Assembly: GCA_004794785.1 (NCBI GenBank)
Contig: SJOL01006421.1
Span: 439,777 to 503,776, forward strand
Origin: Opisthorchis felineus
Taxonomy: Eukaryota; Platyhelminthes; Trematoda; Opisthorchiida; Opisthorchiidae
Length of the DNA stretch: 64,000 bases
Reading direction: 5' to 3'
This document shows positions 1 to 12,400 of this stretch, piece by piece (the first letter of the stretch is position 1; each line of letters begins with the position of its first letter). The position numbers were made by a program, and so were the translations under genes. The notes under the pieces were generated by a model. The model was not told the origin of the DNA. It did no database searches and was given only the letters and a program-made list of their open reading frames with translations.

Positions 1-121
1 TGGACGAGAAGCGAACCGCTTTGAAATAAACTTGGCCCTGTTGCCTTTGGTTTCCCGGTTGGCGTCTCGCGTCATTGTGCAGACGAAAGTGGAAACAAAC
101 TCGAAGTGGCTGACTCAGTTC

Positions 122-333
122 TCACCTGTCGGTGCAAACAGTTCTTTGCAACCACTCACGTTTGAATTTCGCCTCCTCCAGTGTGTTGTACTTAGTTTCC
201 CAAATGACGGTAGTGTTTTGGACAGATGCTAAAAATACCTGAGTGATTTGCAAATTGTGTTTGAAACACTGCGTGCCGTAATCCAAAGACTCAAATGAAT
301 TCCATCTTCTGAAAGCAAGGATGAACATTTTGG
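122..333 (-). CDS. Candidate exon, unidentified
   Basis: After a fair acceptor (GATATTCTGTAG) a frame reads PKMFILAFRRWNSFESLDYG and onwards to EEAKFK, where a donor (AAC|GTGAGT) occurs. A competing reading uses the acceptor CTTGCTTTCAG and donor CTCAG|GTATTT in another frame (DGIHLSLWITARSV...). It could be a downstream exon of the DUF389 gene, since phase 0 entry fits, but no family motif is visible. Low support. Confidence 0.25.
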
Positions 334-771
334 GCTACAGAATATCCAGCGTCAGAACAGACGGGAACAAAGTAGAGCAAAAGTCCGCACAAGCCTTGCA
401 CGACCGATGAATCACAAAGTTTCCTTGGGAACTCTGTTATCCGAGTCTCGAATGATTTACCAAGGAAATCTTAAGGAGAATGAAACATCGACAAGCTACC
501 CAACCATGATCAACCTCGAATCCTCCATCACATCTGGTTCATCTTTCCCGCATAGAGTATCCTTTAGTGTGGCCGATGTTTCTTGATGCATGAAAACAAG
601 TTTAGACTCGTTTTATCTTCGAGTAAGACCCTTTGAATAAAAAACCCGAGGACTGTAATGTCAGTCGGTTTACACCTGAGCAACGCCTAGTTCCACCGAA
701 GGAATGCAGCCCCGTCTCGTTCGATGTAACACCAAGATAATTTTCTGGTCCCGGTTGTCTTTTTTAAATTT

Positions 772-832
772 TCTTCTAGCTGGTGTTATTAATGCTTGGG
801 CATCCCTATTGATAAGCTACTGTTCTTCAGGT
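772..832 (+). CDS. Candidate mini-exon, unidentified
   Basis: A long pyrimidine tract (TTTTTTAAATTTTCTTCTAG) ends near 780 and a donor (TTCAG|GTTGAT) follows about 50 nt later. One frame is open between them and reads GVINAWASLLISYCSS. Nothing else ties it to a gene. Confidence 0.2.
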
Positions 833-1529
833 TGATACAATCAAGTTGTTATTTTGAAAGCATAGCCAATCACTGACCGATACCGCCTAATAATGGTGCT
901 ATATTCTGTCTAACTGTGAAATAATTACAACTCGCGGCCACATGGTAGCGAGCTAAGATTAACATACCTAGCCTACCTTGGAAGCTTGTAGGTAGGTAGA
1001 AAAAATAGAGTACTGGACGATTATAGACCGAACTTAGGAAATCCCTAAATACGAAAAAGTCGTTTCATGTATGAACACACTTTGCATTGAGAGATTGCTC
1101 TGAAGCGCGTTCAAGATGGTGTCTGCGTTAATTGTTATCCTATTCAATGTTTTTACTTAGAGAAGTAACGGTAGTTAGGACGATTTACATGAAGTCACTT
1201 GAACATACCAGTGAAAAATGCTGTGAATTTCCTCTGAAGTCTAAAATGTAGCTCAGGGGCTAGAAATATTCCATATGTGTTAACCGATGCACACCATCCT
1301 TCTGGATTTCGATGACTGTCACCAAGTGTTCTCTTGATGATTCAGCAGTCACATTTATTGTCTATCGTTTTAGTGCACTATGTACATAGGTTTCCCGATA
1401 CAGAGAGTGAGGGGGTGAAAAATACCCTGTTCCTGGTTCGCTTGTGTAGGAACCCATATGATCCCAACCATAGTGATAAAAATGAGCAGGTTAACTGTTT
1501 TCAATCGAGATTTTTCTTGTAAATGAGGT

Positions 1530-1790
1530 CAAACTATGTCGAAAAGCTGAGGGGCACTGTACAGGTGTTTTATCCTTGTTGGCAATCATCAGCAGTGTGC
1601 AACTTGTCAATCTCTAGGGAGATTCGAACCCGCAACCTCCCAACTAATAGCTGAATAATAAACCGCGCGGCCACGCGCGGCTGATCAGTGGATGAGTAAC
1701 GGTCAACTAGTCAGGACATGGTGACACTCATCCTTTCATTACAAGATCCACATAACATGGCCACGTGTTAACCGGTTACTCAAGTGGCGA
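1530..1790 (-). mobile_element. Family B tRNA-headed SINE with hammerhead tail, copy 1
   Basis: On the minus strand the head has an A-box-like TGGCCGCGCGGTT and a perfect B box (GGGTTCGAATCTCC). The tail has the hammerhead region GCACACTGCTGATGATTG near 1590-1608, followed by GGATAAAACACC. The invariant G12 of the ribozyme (GAAA) has become TAAA here, so this copy should be inactive. The repeat is similar to copies at 2245, 19800, 19990 and 60080. Confidence 0.75.
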
Positions 1791-2244
1791 TTTCTCAGCG
1801 GAATGTTCATGCAAATGTTGCCTATTTGTTGCCTTCCTTCTGAGCTACTAATGGTTTGTTGCTGTCGTTTTCGTGTGTTATACTGTTCACTTCCACCTTT
1901 AGTCCAAAAACCCGAAGGATTTTGATTTTCACACCTGTAATCCCAACTAATCTTTGGTCGATTCAACCCCTCCGTTTTGAGCACGTGCTACCTTTTCTCA
2001 CCGACTGTTTGCACCAATAAACTGCCCCCGTGACACGAACAAGTGAACCTTTACTACCAACTTCTCTGCTATATAATGTCTGTAGCTAACAGTACACGAG
2101 TAAACTCTGAAATGTCATTGCACAACACATCTTACATCACGTGGTCACGAATCGACTGGACCTTATCAGAAGGAACTTTCACACATCCAGTGGAATTATC
2201 CATTCCTGAGATGCTTAGTGTTTCATGGCAATGTGAGGAGATTT

Positions 2245-2540
2245 GGTAATGTTCAATAGGGGTTTCCTTCTGTCAGTGAGGTCGATCTATTGTAAAAAGC
2301 TGAGAACTGTACAGCTGTTTCATCCTTATTGAGAATCATCAGCAGTGTGCATCTGACGAAACTCAGACAGTTTCCAACCCGCGACCTTCCGCCCAGTGAT
2401 TGAACACGTAACCGTTTGGCCATGAGTGGCTGATCAGCAGTGTGATCAGCTCTCACTTAGACAGGACATATAGCCATTCATCCCTCAATAACGGAAGCCA
2501 CATCACGTGGTCACGAATTGACTTGCTCCTCGAGTGCCGA
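2245..2540 (-). mobile_element. Family B tRNA-headed SINE with hammerhead tail, copy 2
   Basis: Minus-strand copy with A-box-like TGGCCAAACGGTTACG, B-box-like GGGTTGGAAACTG, then an intact hammerhead core in the tail (2302-2350). It aligns over its length to copy 1 directly to its left in the same orientation. Confidence 0.75.
2302..2350 (-). ncRNA. Hammerhead ribozyme, family B, core intact
   Basis: Minus strand reads CACTG, CTGATGA, a short stem II region TTCTCAATAAGGAT, then GAAAC and AGCTGTACAGT. Catalytic core nucleotides CUGAUGA and GAAA are both present. Stem I can form from ACTG and CAGT. Stem III is ACAGCTGT, fully self-complementary, so a single copy has almost no loop and a dimer would form an 8-bp stem. 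The predicted cleavage triplet is GUA. The first pair of stem II (10.1-11.1) is T-T instead of the usual G-C. Confidence 0.7.
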
Positions 2541-3335
2541 CTCCTCTTAAATCTTATATCACAAATTTCGTCTTTGTCACCTTTATGCTGTTTCTGAAAA
2601 AACAGAACTTACCACTTTCAGTTTTTTTTTACCAAGTGCAAAAAGCCAAAGGTCACCCACACGTCTGGTCCAATGGCAAAAACTCAGTACGTCCCAACCA
2701 GTAAACTGAGAGTCCAGATTCTCGATAACAATAATCAGGGGAGATACACATATTAGCATGAGTGATTTTCGCAAATTATATCGAAAAGTTCTGAGAAATT
2801 GGAAGTGTGAAACATCCTAATCCGGTCAACACGGGGGATTACAAAATACCGGGTAAATCTGGATGACGTGGAAGAGATTGTAGGTAGTTACTAAGACTGT
2901 TATTATATCACCTATGTAACTCGCACGCAATACATTCGGACAAACGATCATACAAAACAGGTGTTAAGTTTGCGCTGCCAAAGAACCTACTGCACTTAGA
3001 GTGGCCCTACTTGGAAAGAACAGTGACTGCCGTTCGTGCATTGTCCTAGTAGACCAGTCAAATTTTCGATCTATTCTGAAAGAAAGTTTGATTGAGAAAG
3101 AGGCTCATGGTTCGAGGTAAAAGGTGGTTTCTCCAGGGTAGTGAAATGTGATGGGTTCAATAAGAATCCGACCATTCTGAGGGACTGCTTCTCTGGAGCA
3201 GAACAAATGTAATTCATGAAACCTTCGAAACCGGTTTCCAACACACCGAATAGTATATAGTGGTCAGAATCCAGTATCATTTGCATTTGTGGACTTGGAA
3301 GCACAGAAGATAAGTGGGAAAGCACACAGACTTAC

Positions 3336-3480
3336 AGAGTTCACAGCTGGGGGGAGTAGGGATAATGAGATCGCATTTCCAATCAACGCAGCGACTCGCT
3401 TGCTCAGGGTTGCGAATGCGACACTGATGCCGGAAAAACTGGCGACCAGCATGGAGGCGATGAAGGAATCGGCCTGACCC
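3336..3480 (-). CDS. DUF389 gene, RGQ/LPPAVN exon (last one found)
   Basis: 145 nt between acceptor TTCACCGCAG and donor TCT|GTAAGT. It reads [40 protein letters not shown] and LLPPAVNS. The two hydrophobic segments and the [11 protein letters not shown] motif are diagnostic for DUF389. Exit phase is 0. GC is higher than in the surrounding intron. No convincing continuation (GLLW..., NIVCI, IKEV) was found to the left. Confidence 0.92.
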
Positions 3481-6400
3481 CTGCGGTGAACATCGAGCAT
3501 GGAGAACGCAAGTGGGAGTTTCGGAAAGTCCAGTACAGGCAACATCACATTAACGGATCGACAGGATGGTCTTAATGGACAGGACTTATTGTCACACAAT
3601 AGGGGCTTAATTAAAAAAAATGCACGGATGAATTCCCTCATCTTCACGACTATAAGCTTCTGGAAAAACCCAATCTATGGAAATGACCAGAGAACCCATC
3701 ATGCTCCACGTCGCGAACAGCTGCACAAGGTTTTCAACATGGGTTGGCTGTACCCTAACACAGAACTGGAACTGCTAGATCATTGATAAGCTGTTTGTTA
3801 ACTTTTTTTAGCTGGGCCTCCGAATGTTTGATTACCATTAAAGAAGATATCATCAGTACTGCAACGGGGCTCCCAGTAGTACGGAATGGTTTCACGACCT
3901 AAATTCGAAAATCCTTCATAGATTTCAAAGTGATTCAGACCTCACAAGATGGCCTGTCTACTTCATGATCCGAGGATCAAACAGAAGAGCTTAGTCATTG
4001 GAATATTACTATGCGGTGTAAGAACAATCCATCACTATTTCTGAAGAGATTCATTCATTTTCTTCATTGTCCGAGTAACATTTGTCGTAAGTTGCACCAC
4101 ACTGATGAGAAATGTAGTCATCGATTCACCCTAACCACAAGTGACAGAAATACATAATATTGCTCCCCGCACTCGACCGTTTCACCATTACGATCATCAT
4201 GAATACACATTCCTCAGAAAAAATATGATCCAAAATGCTCCTTTGATTCATTTTTTATGCAGAACTCTACTGACGAAAGTAGCCTGTTCGCGAAAATTTT
4301 CTCCTGTTTTTAACCATAAATGGACTTTCTAAAAAACAATGAGGAGTGATCGTTGAAAGCTGAAGTTCGTGGTGGTAGTGCATTCTCGAGGCTCCTCGCA
4401 TAATTTCCAAAACCTGTAAAAAGTACATTAAAAGTGAACCCTACAGAGAAGGTACAATTAACAACAACTTTGTGTCAAATTGATTGGGCTGTGTGGGCAC
4501 AAAATAGTCAGGTTTTCAGTTGTGAATTTGAGCACAAGTGACCCAAGCATGACTTGTTCAATATTCACCTCTGAGAAGATCAAATAGTATTTATTTGTAT
4601 AGCGGTGTAATATGTCACGAAAAGATTTCAAAACTTACCTCATTTTCATTTCGCCCGTGGGATAAGGTGTGATTCTCTCAAAGTTACTAACGCTGTGCGC
4701 AATATACCCGAAAGATAATCCTGCGGAAGATAACAACAGCAGTACAATGCTCCACACAAATCCCCATGGGTTTGAGTTCAAGTGGCCCATCATCAAACTA
4801 GCAAAAAGGCTAATTCCAAATAGCCTAACTTGAGCCCCACTACCGTCTTATTAATCAACCATTGCTTTCTGGCGAAAACACGGACGATGTTGTATGCGGA
4901 TAAGTTATGGACCCTGAGTATCCTATGAGAAGCACAGTGAACATAATTGCAAGTTACTATGATCTTTCCCCAGCAGTCGACCAATGCGTGTCGGCATTTT
5001 GAAGGCATAATCTGCGACCACATGCAGATGTTGCCAACGAAAAAAAATCTGTTCTAACACTGATACCGAGTCCGGTTGAAACGCGGAATATGAAGGATTT
5101 AACTATTTGTTATCCATTTCGATCCCTCATAGTTTTCGTTTAAACTTGATTGAGTCTAAGCAATGCAAGACGTTTTGAAGCCTTATTGCCATTAGTCAAT
5201 TGCAGGTATCAGAAAGTGGGTAAGTCATCACTGGTCTCGTTATTCATCAAACACACTGTGAAGGCGTCATTTCGATAACTGGAACACGATAATTCCCAGA
5301 CACCATCGATTCCACCAGAAAGGGACATTTTTCGGTAATAAAGCAATGGTGATTCCAGTAGGAACGAAAAGGGTGATGACCTGCATGAAAGCGTGCTTAA
5401 GCTGGAGTGGAGTGATTTGTCTTAGTCTGAATGTGGATACCAGACTTTGATCAATTTTTGTTTAGAAGCACAGCGTTCAATTTGAAAGTCAATGAACACT
5501 GAATCGTCCGAATCCATATTTCACACCAAGGTGTGTTGTGGTTGAAGTATATTCTAACAGGTTCAGAGGGTCTGTCTATTATTTGCAGTCTACTAATGAG
5601 TGCGGCTATTGCCCACTTTTTGGGTGGAGTCAAAAAATAGGGCTTGCACACGGTAAGCTTGTTGAAATCCTGCCACAAAGTAAAATTAGCGATCAGAGGG
5701 CGTAACTCTTGGGTCAACCAGCCTCGTCGAGCGAGGTTAGAAAGATGATGGCGAAAAAGACACAAAGTAACCTAATCAGTAGTACAGCATGAACTGGTCT
5801 TCCAAGAATTTGTGTACTTCGCGTCCACATCACTCCCGTCTGTCTGTCGTGGCGGAATTATTTTGGTGAGTCAATACCAAACAGGGGGAAGCACTGAACT
5901 CAAGTTTCGTTCTTATTAGAGCTCATCAGCAGTTCCTGTTGTTGGTCATGCCAAGGTTTGAACTGCGGACATCTGACATTGAAGGCGAGCATGCTGCCAC
6001 TACTCCATCAGCGCACGCTGGACGCCTATCCAGAAGTGACGATTTAGGTGCGTCCAGCGTGCCATGATGCATAAGTGGTAACACACTCGCCTCGCATGTC
6101 AGATGTCCAAGTTTCAAACCCGGACACGACCATGGATATGTATTGCTGATGAGCTTCAAGAATCACACTCAAGTTCAGTGCTTCTTCCGTTCGGTGTGAA
6201 CTCACCGGAATAATTGCTGTTTAGACGAGAGTGGTATGAACGCTAATGTTGATGCTGTTTGAGATGAATCGCACGTGGCACAAGAAAACACGAATCAGTA
6301 GACTACTGCATTCAGATGATTATAATCTATCCATTGCAGCAGGTGATTAAAACCAAAGCGCAATGCTGAGCAAACTTGTGGTTGCTTTGCTCGGATTTGC

Positions 6401-9400
6401 GTGCCATCTATAAAGCCAGTCGATTTTATCAATGCACTTTAGGCTATTTCATTGCGTACTCGATTATCCGGTTTATTTAACTAAGGGAATAATGTAGGCC
6501 TGTCGTAAGGTGAATAAATGAATATATAAGTGAATAAATGCCGTTGGCTATCCTCTCAGTGGACAAAATAAATAGTAACTTGGGAAGACTCGGACCACAA
6601 GCAGATGAAAATGAACTGTCTGAAAACTTGTCCATCCACAAGTCTCTGGTCGACGTTCCAGTATTGAGCCAAACGTTTCTCTGCTGGAGAGACCTCAGTC
6701 CTTTGTGGAGAGACTATGCTAACTAGCTGTCCCGAAAGAGGGAAGGGGTGGAGTCAGTTTTTGTTCTTGTTTGAGCTCAATAACGGTGCGTCTTTGGAAA
6801 TTCTTATTCGAGTAGTGCGCGTTATTGATACTCCAACCTACGCTGGGCGAATATGATTTATCACGTCTGAACTGGCATGCGTGTTCACGTTCGACCGACG
6901 CAATTGGGATTTTACTTGTCAGCTTCCTAGTTGAAGGGGAGTGAAATAACGTTTTGATGTTTCATCTTACAACTTTGAATGCACTCTAAACCAGTACAGA
7001 TAAGATTTTGTAAGATCTGGAAGGTTTTGACTCCAAACCCGACCCAAACATACGTCCTCTGTCAATTACAGAAAACTAGTTCGAGCCATTGACCCACCAG
7101 GAATCATCCAGCGTAATCTCCCAAAAGGTGGAATCCTTACGGAGATGTCCTTACGAATCCCTCGAGTAAAATAGTGATGTGACGTTCTGAACCCCGTCCG
7201 GTGTCACATACATAGACGTATCTCCTTCCGCTCTGCGTTTCAGGCGAACGCTATCGATACACGAACTCTAGTGGTCAAATGCAAAAACACAATATGATGA
7301 GCGTACATTCTTCTAACTCGACAGTCTATGCCAGTCGATGCCCTGTTGCCAAGACTCATTTGATATGAAAGGTGATTTTGTACAACACCATCATCAGTAA
7401 AGTCAAATGATGAATGAAATCGTCTGTTTTCCCAATTACCCTAAGAAATGCCTATCAGTGAAGTGTAGACCTAATTGGACGGTTAACAGGTTGAATATCG
7501 ACCAATTGAGGCAGGTGCTATAAAAACACAACAATGACTGCCGCTGACGCTGATTTCCAGGAGCACGAAAACTACGCCAACCACAGATGTATGAAAAATG
7601 GTCCAAATAGAGGAAAAAAGTACAGTCGTATTGTTGTTTGATCGATCGGTCGATATGTGCAGGCGACTCATCAACCGAATGACTGCGAAGAAGGTAATGC
7701 CCTGCACAACTGTGATCAAGCTGAGCGGCAATCTAATTGGATGTTGTGTGTAAATTATGCTTGGGTTGATATTTCCCTCACACTTTCCAGTTTTAAATAT
7801 TCTGTTGATTTTGATCAGAATGAACTTTTATGGTAGTTAACACATTAGAGAGGCCTAGCGTAGAATGTTAGCTAGAATTGTCCATGGACAGCAAGAAGCA
7901 ATGACCGTAAATAGGATCGTCAAAGTCTTCAGGAAGACGAACTAGTGTGCGTACGTCGCAGTAAAGTATCGATAGAAAACTACTTTTCTGATACTGAGTT
8001 TGATTTTTTCTTGGACTGCACAATGGGCTTTCTATTGCAAAGATCGAGTAGTACAGACTCAAATACAATCGATAGCCTACCATATAGAAAAAATTGAACA
8101 GTTTGTTTTTAGCTATCTGACAAACTTGATATCAAATTTCTTGATGGGCAATAAAACGTCAGTTATTCATCCTGATTGTTGTCGAAGCCCGCAAAGCTTT
8201 GAATGGCAAGTAGTTCGCCAGATACACTGCAGAAATAGCCCATATTACCAAGTCAGTGCAGGAAACTGCGGTAAATGCAGTTTCTGTCACTTTGCTTGAG
8301 TTCAAATTTCCCTACTAATGAGAGTGCAAGTCGTCAAAATATGGCTGGTGAATCCCGCTGCTGGTATCAGGTATGAAGTAGGGGTAGACAGAAACCCCGC
8401 AAACTGGTTGCATAGTGTTCACAGATGTGAACAGTAAAGTGCCCTTGTTGCATCTAATTTGCTGCGTGGATTGACACGGATTTTTTGCGCAGCCTAGGGA
8501 CATTAGGTAACACAAAATCATTAAGTGCAATTATTCCGCAATGCTTTGTTTGGGTTTAAGCTGTTGATGGAGACATTTCTGCTTCCTTAACTTGGCCAGT
8601 TACAGGCGAAGTTTGTATAAAAAAAGGCATTGTGGGTTATCTGAAACCGTTCAGACAGCTTGTTTACTCAGTTCTTTAAAAGTGAGTAACACAGGTATGC
8701 ATGTAGGATATATTTGTAACTTTTCCAAACCAACCCCTTAAACTGGTGTAAAAGTCAGCTTTCATGGTGTTTTGCTTGCTTCAAAAGCACTTCTTGTTTG
8801 AAGTTCTATGGTTTTGTTAGAGGTAGATGAATGGCTTACTGCTGTCTCGGTTTAGTTGTATGCATTGCGTGCACTGCGTGCTTGTCCAAAATTTGCATGT
8901 GACCCTGACGGAGAGCGAAAGAAATCTGTCCAAAGAAGTCTGGAAGTGGTTGAAGAAAATCGAGGGCCAAGAAAACAAGACAATAAAAACTTCGTCTGGC
9001 ACAAATAAATGAGTCTATGGTACTGAGAGGATGGCATTGTGCGCCTGTATAAAGCAATTGGTTCCATGCAAACTAGAAACATTGCACGTGTGTGAAGCAC
9101 GCCACAGGTCTCCCTTCGCTATGTAATGAATGTGGGGAGAACTGAATAAAAAGCACACGGGGCTAACACTAACTTCGTATATCACTGATGCTAGCGGTAC
9201 AAGCTGCGATGAATTTTAGTCAAGGCCCTACACTGTACTTAACGCGATACACCACAATTAGTTCTGTTTACATTGGAATTCTATTAAAACGTCACGGTTG
9301 TATGGCAATCTTTGTGTTAAATCAACGGTACTGTTCTTGCTTGCTAAAAGAAATGACATTTACAGACGACTTCTCTCATTAGTTTAACAGCTTATCGGGG

Positions 9401-12400
9401 AAATCCAGTAATGACCGCTTTTGACACTGGCTATCCTTGCAGCCAGTCTAAAGGTTACTACATGAACACGAGATGTGACATTATCTGGCTGTCTTTAGCT
9501 TATGCAGTGAATGGATAGCTAAACGACAATTCTTCACCACTGCAGAAGATGGAGATGTGAGGCTGATTGATGCAGCACATCACTGACTTCACAGGGGAAT
9601 GACTGACATTTGTTTTTTCATTTTTCGCAGGTGATCTTTGTAAACGAAACAAAACTATGGAAGATATTAAGGCCCAGGTCTTGACAACAAAGTTAACTCC
9701 TCTCCAGGTAAATGAAAAAAACTATAGGGAAAAAAGCTGAACTGTCTCATTTAATGTTAGGCGTAAACATCTTCAAGGAAGGTTCATGTGACTTTCATTA
9801 TCACCCTTTCCGGTTGGAACAGTCTAACTCTACGTAGGTCCCATTTCGTAATGTAGCAAGGCATAAGCTTTCTGGGAATTATTGGACTGCGTCCGCCGGT
9901 GTGTCTGACAAATCACGAGGTTTTTAGTGGATTGAACACGATTTCTTATAGGCACCATAAGTAGTAGTAGGATTTTTCACGTTGATAAAATGTGTTTAGT
10001 ATACTAATCGATAAGCTCTGAAGGAGCGAGTGATGCATTATATTCGTTCCATAAGCGAAGTCAGTCGAAATTGTCGTTCAAATCTATCTTCTCCTCAGTA
10101 GGTTAAATAAAGTAACCGTGAACTGGCCATCTACGACACAATCATGTGACAACGCTCGCCAAAGTCACCCCGATTCACTCAAGTCTGTCAAAAGCTATGC
10201 CCCTCAAATGTATTAATTTACAGAATATAGCAGATTTTGAATGTCCCGATACCATAAAAGCGCTGTTGCGGAACGAGCAGATGCAGTGCGTCTTCCGATT
10301 TACTGCCTGTCGGTAAGCATCAAGCTACACTTTCTTGATGAAGGCCTGCAAGAAAACGTGATCATCGTCAAGCACGTAGCACAGACTAACACTAGACGTT
10401 CCGGATGCATCGGCCCCAGCATGACAGTGTGCTGAACTAATGACGTATACAATCGACTAAAGAAAAAAGTCTTCACAGACTGCAAAACAGTGTCTCGCTG
10501 GCACAGGTCATCAGAATTTAGTAGAACAAAGAGTGAAATACGACAACGCTAAGCGTAGATCAACATTGGAGACCGAGTTGCACAGGTTTACAAGAAACAG
10601 TCATCCCAGAAACAGCGAGGGTTGGATCCGCCCCGCAAATGTATCCATTTAGAATAGAATGTACCATAGAATGTACCAGATTTTGCATGTCCTAATCTCA
10701 TCAAATTGCCTTCCATGAGAACTTTACTCTCAAACGTATCAAACCATGAAAGTGCCGTGTCCTAATTCGTGCCAGTATTTTGCCTAATCACCAAATAAAA
10801 TTGGTACAGAAAAAAATCACTAAAGACATCATCTGGACTTTAGTTTCATCCTTTACATTTACGCCGGTTGTCTTAAAATAGTTTTCTGTTTTGTTGTCAC
10901 TGGTTGGATTTTCCCAGTGAACCGCATTGTAATCGAAAGTTTGTTTTCAACGGAGAAAACTAAAATGTTTTATGAATGTAGATCTTACTAACTTGGCAAC
11001 GTTTTCCCAATATTGGAATCAGTTAGCTATTGCTGATGGGCCTTTACCAAGTACCACTGTTTCTGAACACTTTGTACGTTCTACGCTACAAGAGATGTAT
11101 CTACCAAACTAGATGCAAATGTAGGTTGAGGTTAACCTGCTGTGAGTAGTTGCAACTTCTTCAGGTATGCTGCCCACAGAGAAACCACCTAGAACTACGT
11201 TTTTCCTATTCCCAGTAGCCCAACACGTCTACATTTTGATAGGTGCATGCTAAGACCCATTCGCTTAGATATTCAAACTTATTAGGAACTTTTGACAACG
11301 GAATCAACTTCAGCTTCAACTCTCAACCGCGCCCTACGAAGATAGCGTAAATTTACATGGAGAACCTTGAGGTTACTAGCAAGAAAAGCCGGGACACACG
11401 TCGAGCAAAAGGCAGAAATAACTAAGTCGACTATTGTGCCACATTGAGTCTCTTACTACACAAAAATTTATAGATTCACAGCAATCGATGGACGGCTGCC
11501 ATCTAACTATATGTGGAAGCTTAGAATGAGATAAAACTACTTATTGGCCTGCTGTTTGGCCACGAGTGAGTGAATTAACTTTCTCAAAGTGTCACAGTCT
11601 TCGTTACCCAACAGGTGATAGGGCTAATATACTTGAGAGTACGTCGTCACAAATGTGCAACGGTATCTATTCTTATGCTACACAACATCATCTAAAGTGT
11701 GGTGATAAATTAAACAGGAGCCATTATGGAATTGCATTCGTGTCAGATAGTCTTTTGGGAAAGAAGCACTTTTCAGGCTTATGCTCTTTGTGGATTTGAT
11801 TCGGACATGGATGTGAGTAGCATGGCTAACCTGCTTCACCATTTGTTGCCTGGCTACAGATAAACTGTTGTATTTTTATAGGCGCCGCCGAAATGAGGGG
11901 CTTCAGTCAGTAGTTTGCTTGTTATAATGAAACCTCGATCGTATTCAAAGTCACTGTCGGTCCAAGATACTTGCTTTCTATCTTCAAACAAGTATGGTAA
12001 CTTATATCCTAGCTCGTTGTTCCCCATACACAAATAAAATTACAACTGGCAGTCAGACACCCCATTGGAGGATTGTTACACATGGGAATTACTAGATTTA
12101 TGACACCAGCTTGCGCAGTGAAACATGGGATTTCCCCTTTAGATGTGGAACATCTCGCAAACGGAAACATCCAACACACTTCAATATTTTTCTTATTCAC
12201 ATCTATGTGAAGTCTTCAGATGTAAACTGAGTCTTTCAGTATTTGTAAGACTTATCGCCCTGGGCAAACTATTAGCACCAAGAGGCCTGAAAGTAGTTAC
12301 TAAATGACGAGCACGAGTCTCTCCAATATCATTACTGCTATTTAGTATTATTATCACCCTTGTTATATGCAAGCTCCTTTGACTTTACACACAAAGCAAA

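Noticed and set aside
1600..1700. Genuine tRNA gene from the perfect B box
   Set aside because: No cloverleaf: it belongs to a repeat with several diverged copies and a ribozyme tail.
9657..9707. [17 protein letters not shown] as the start of a BolA-like protein
   Set aside because: The next phase-matched exon ([12 protein letters not shown]...) has none of the BolA core (no HRLV-type motif).
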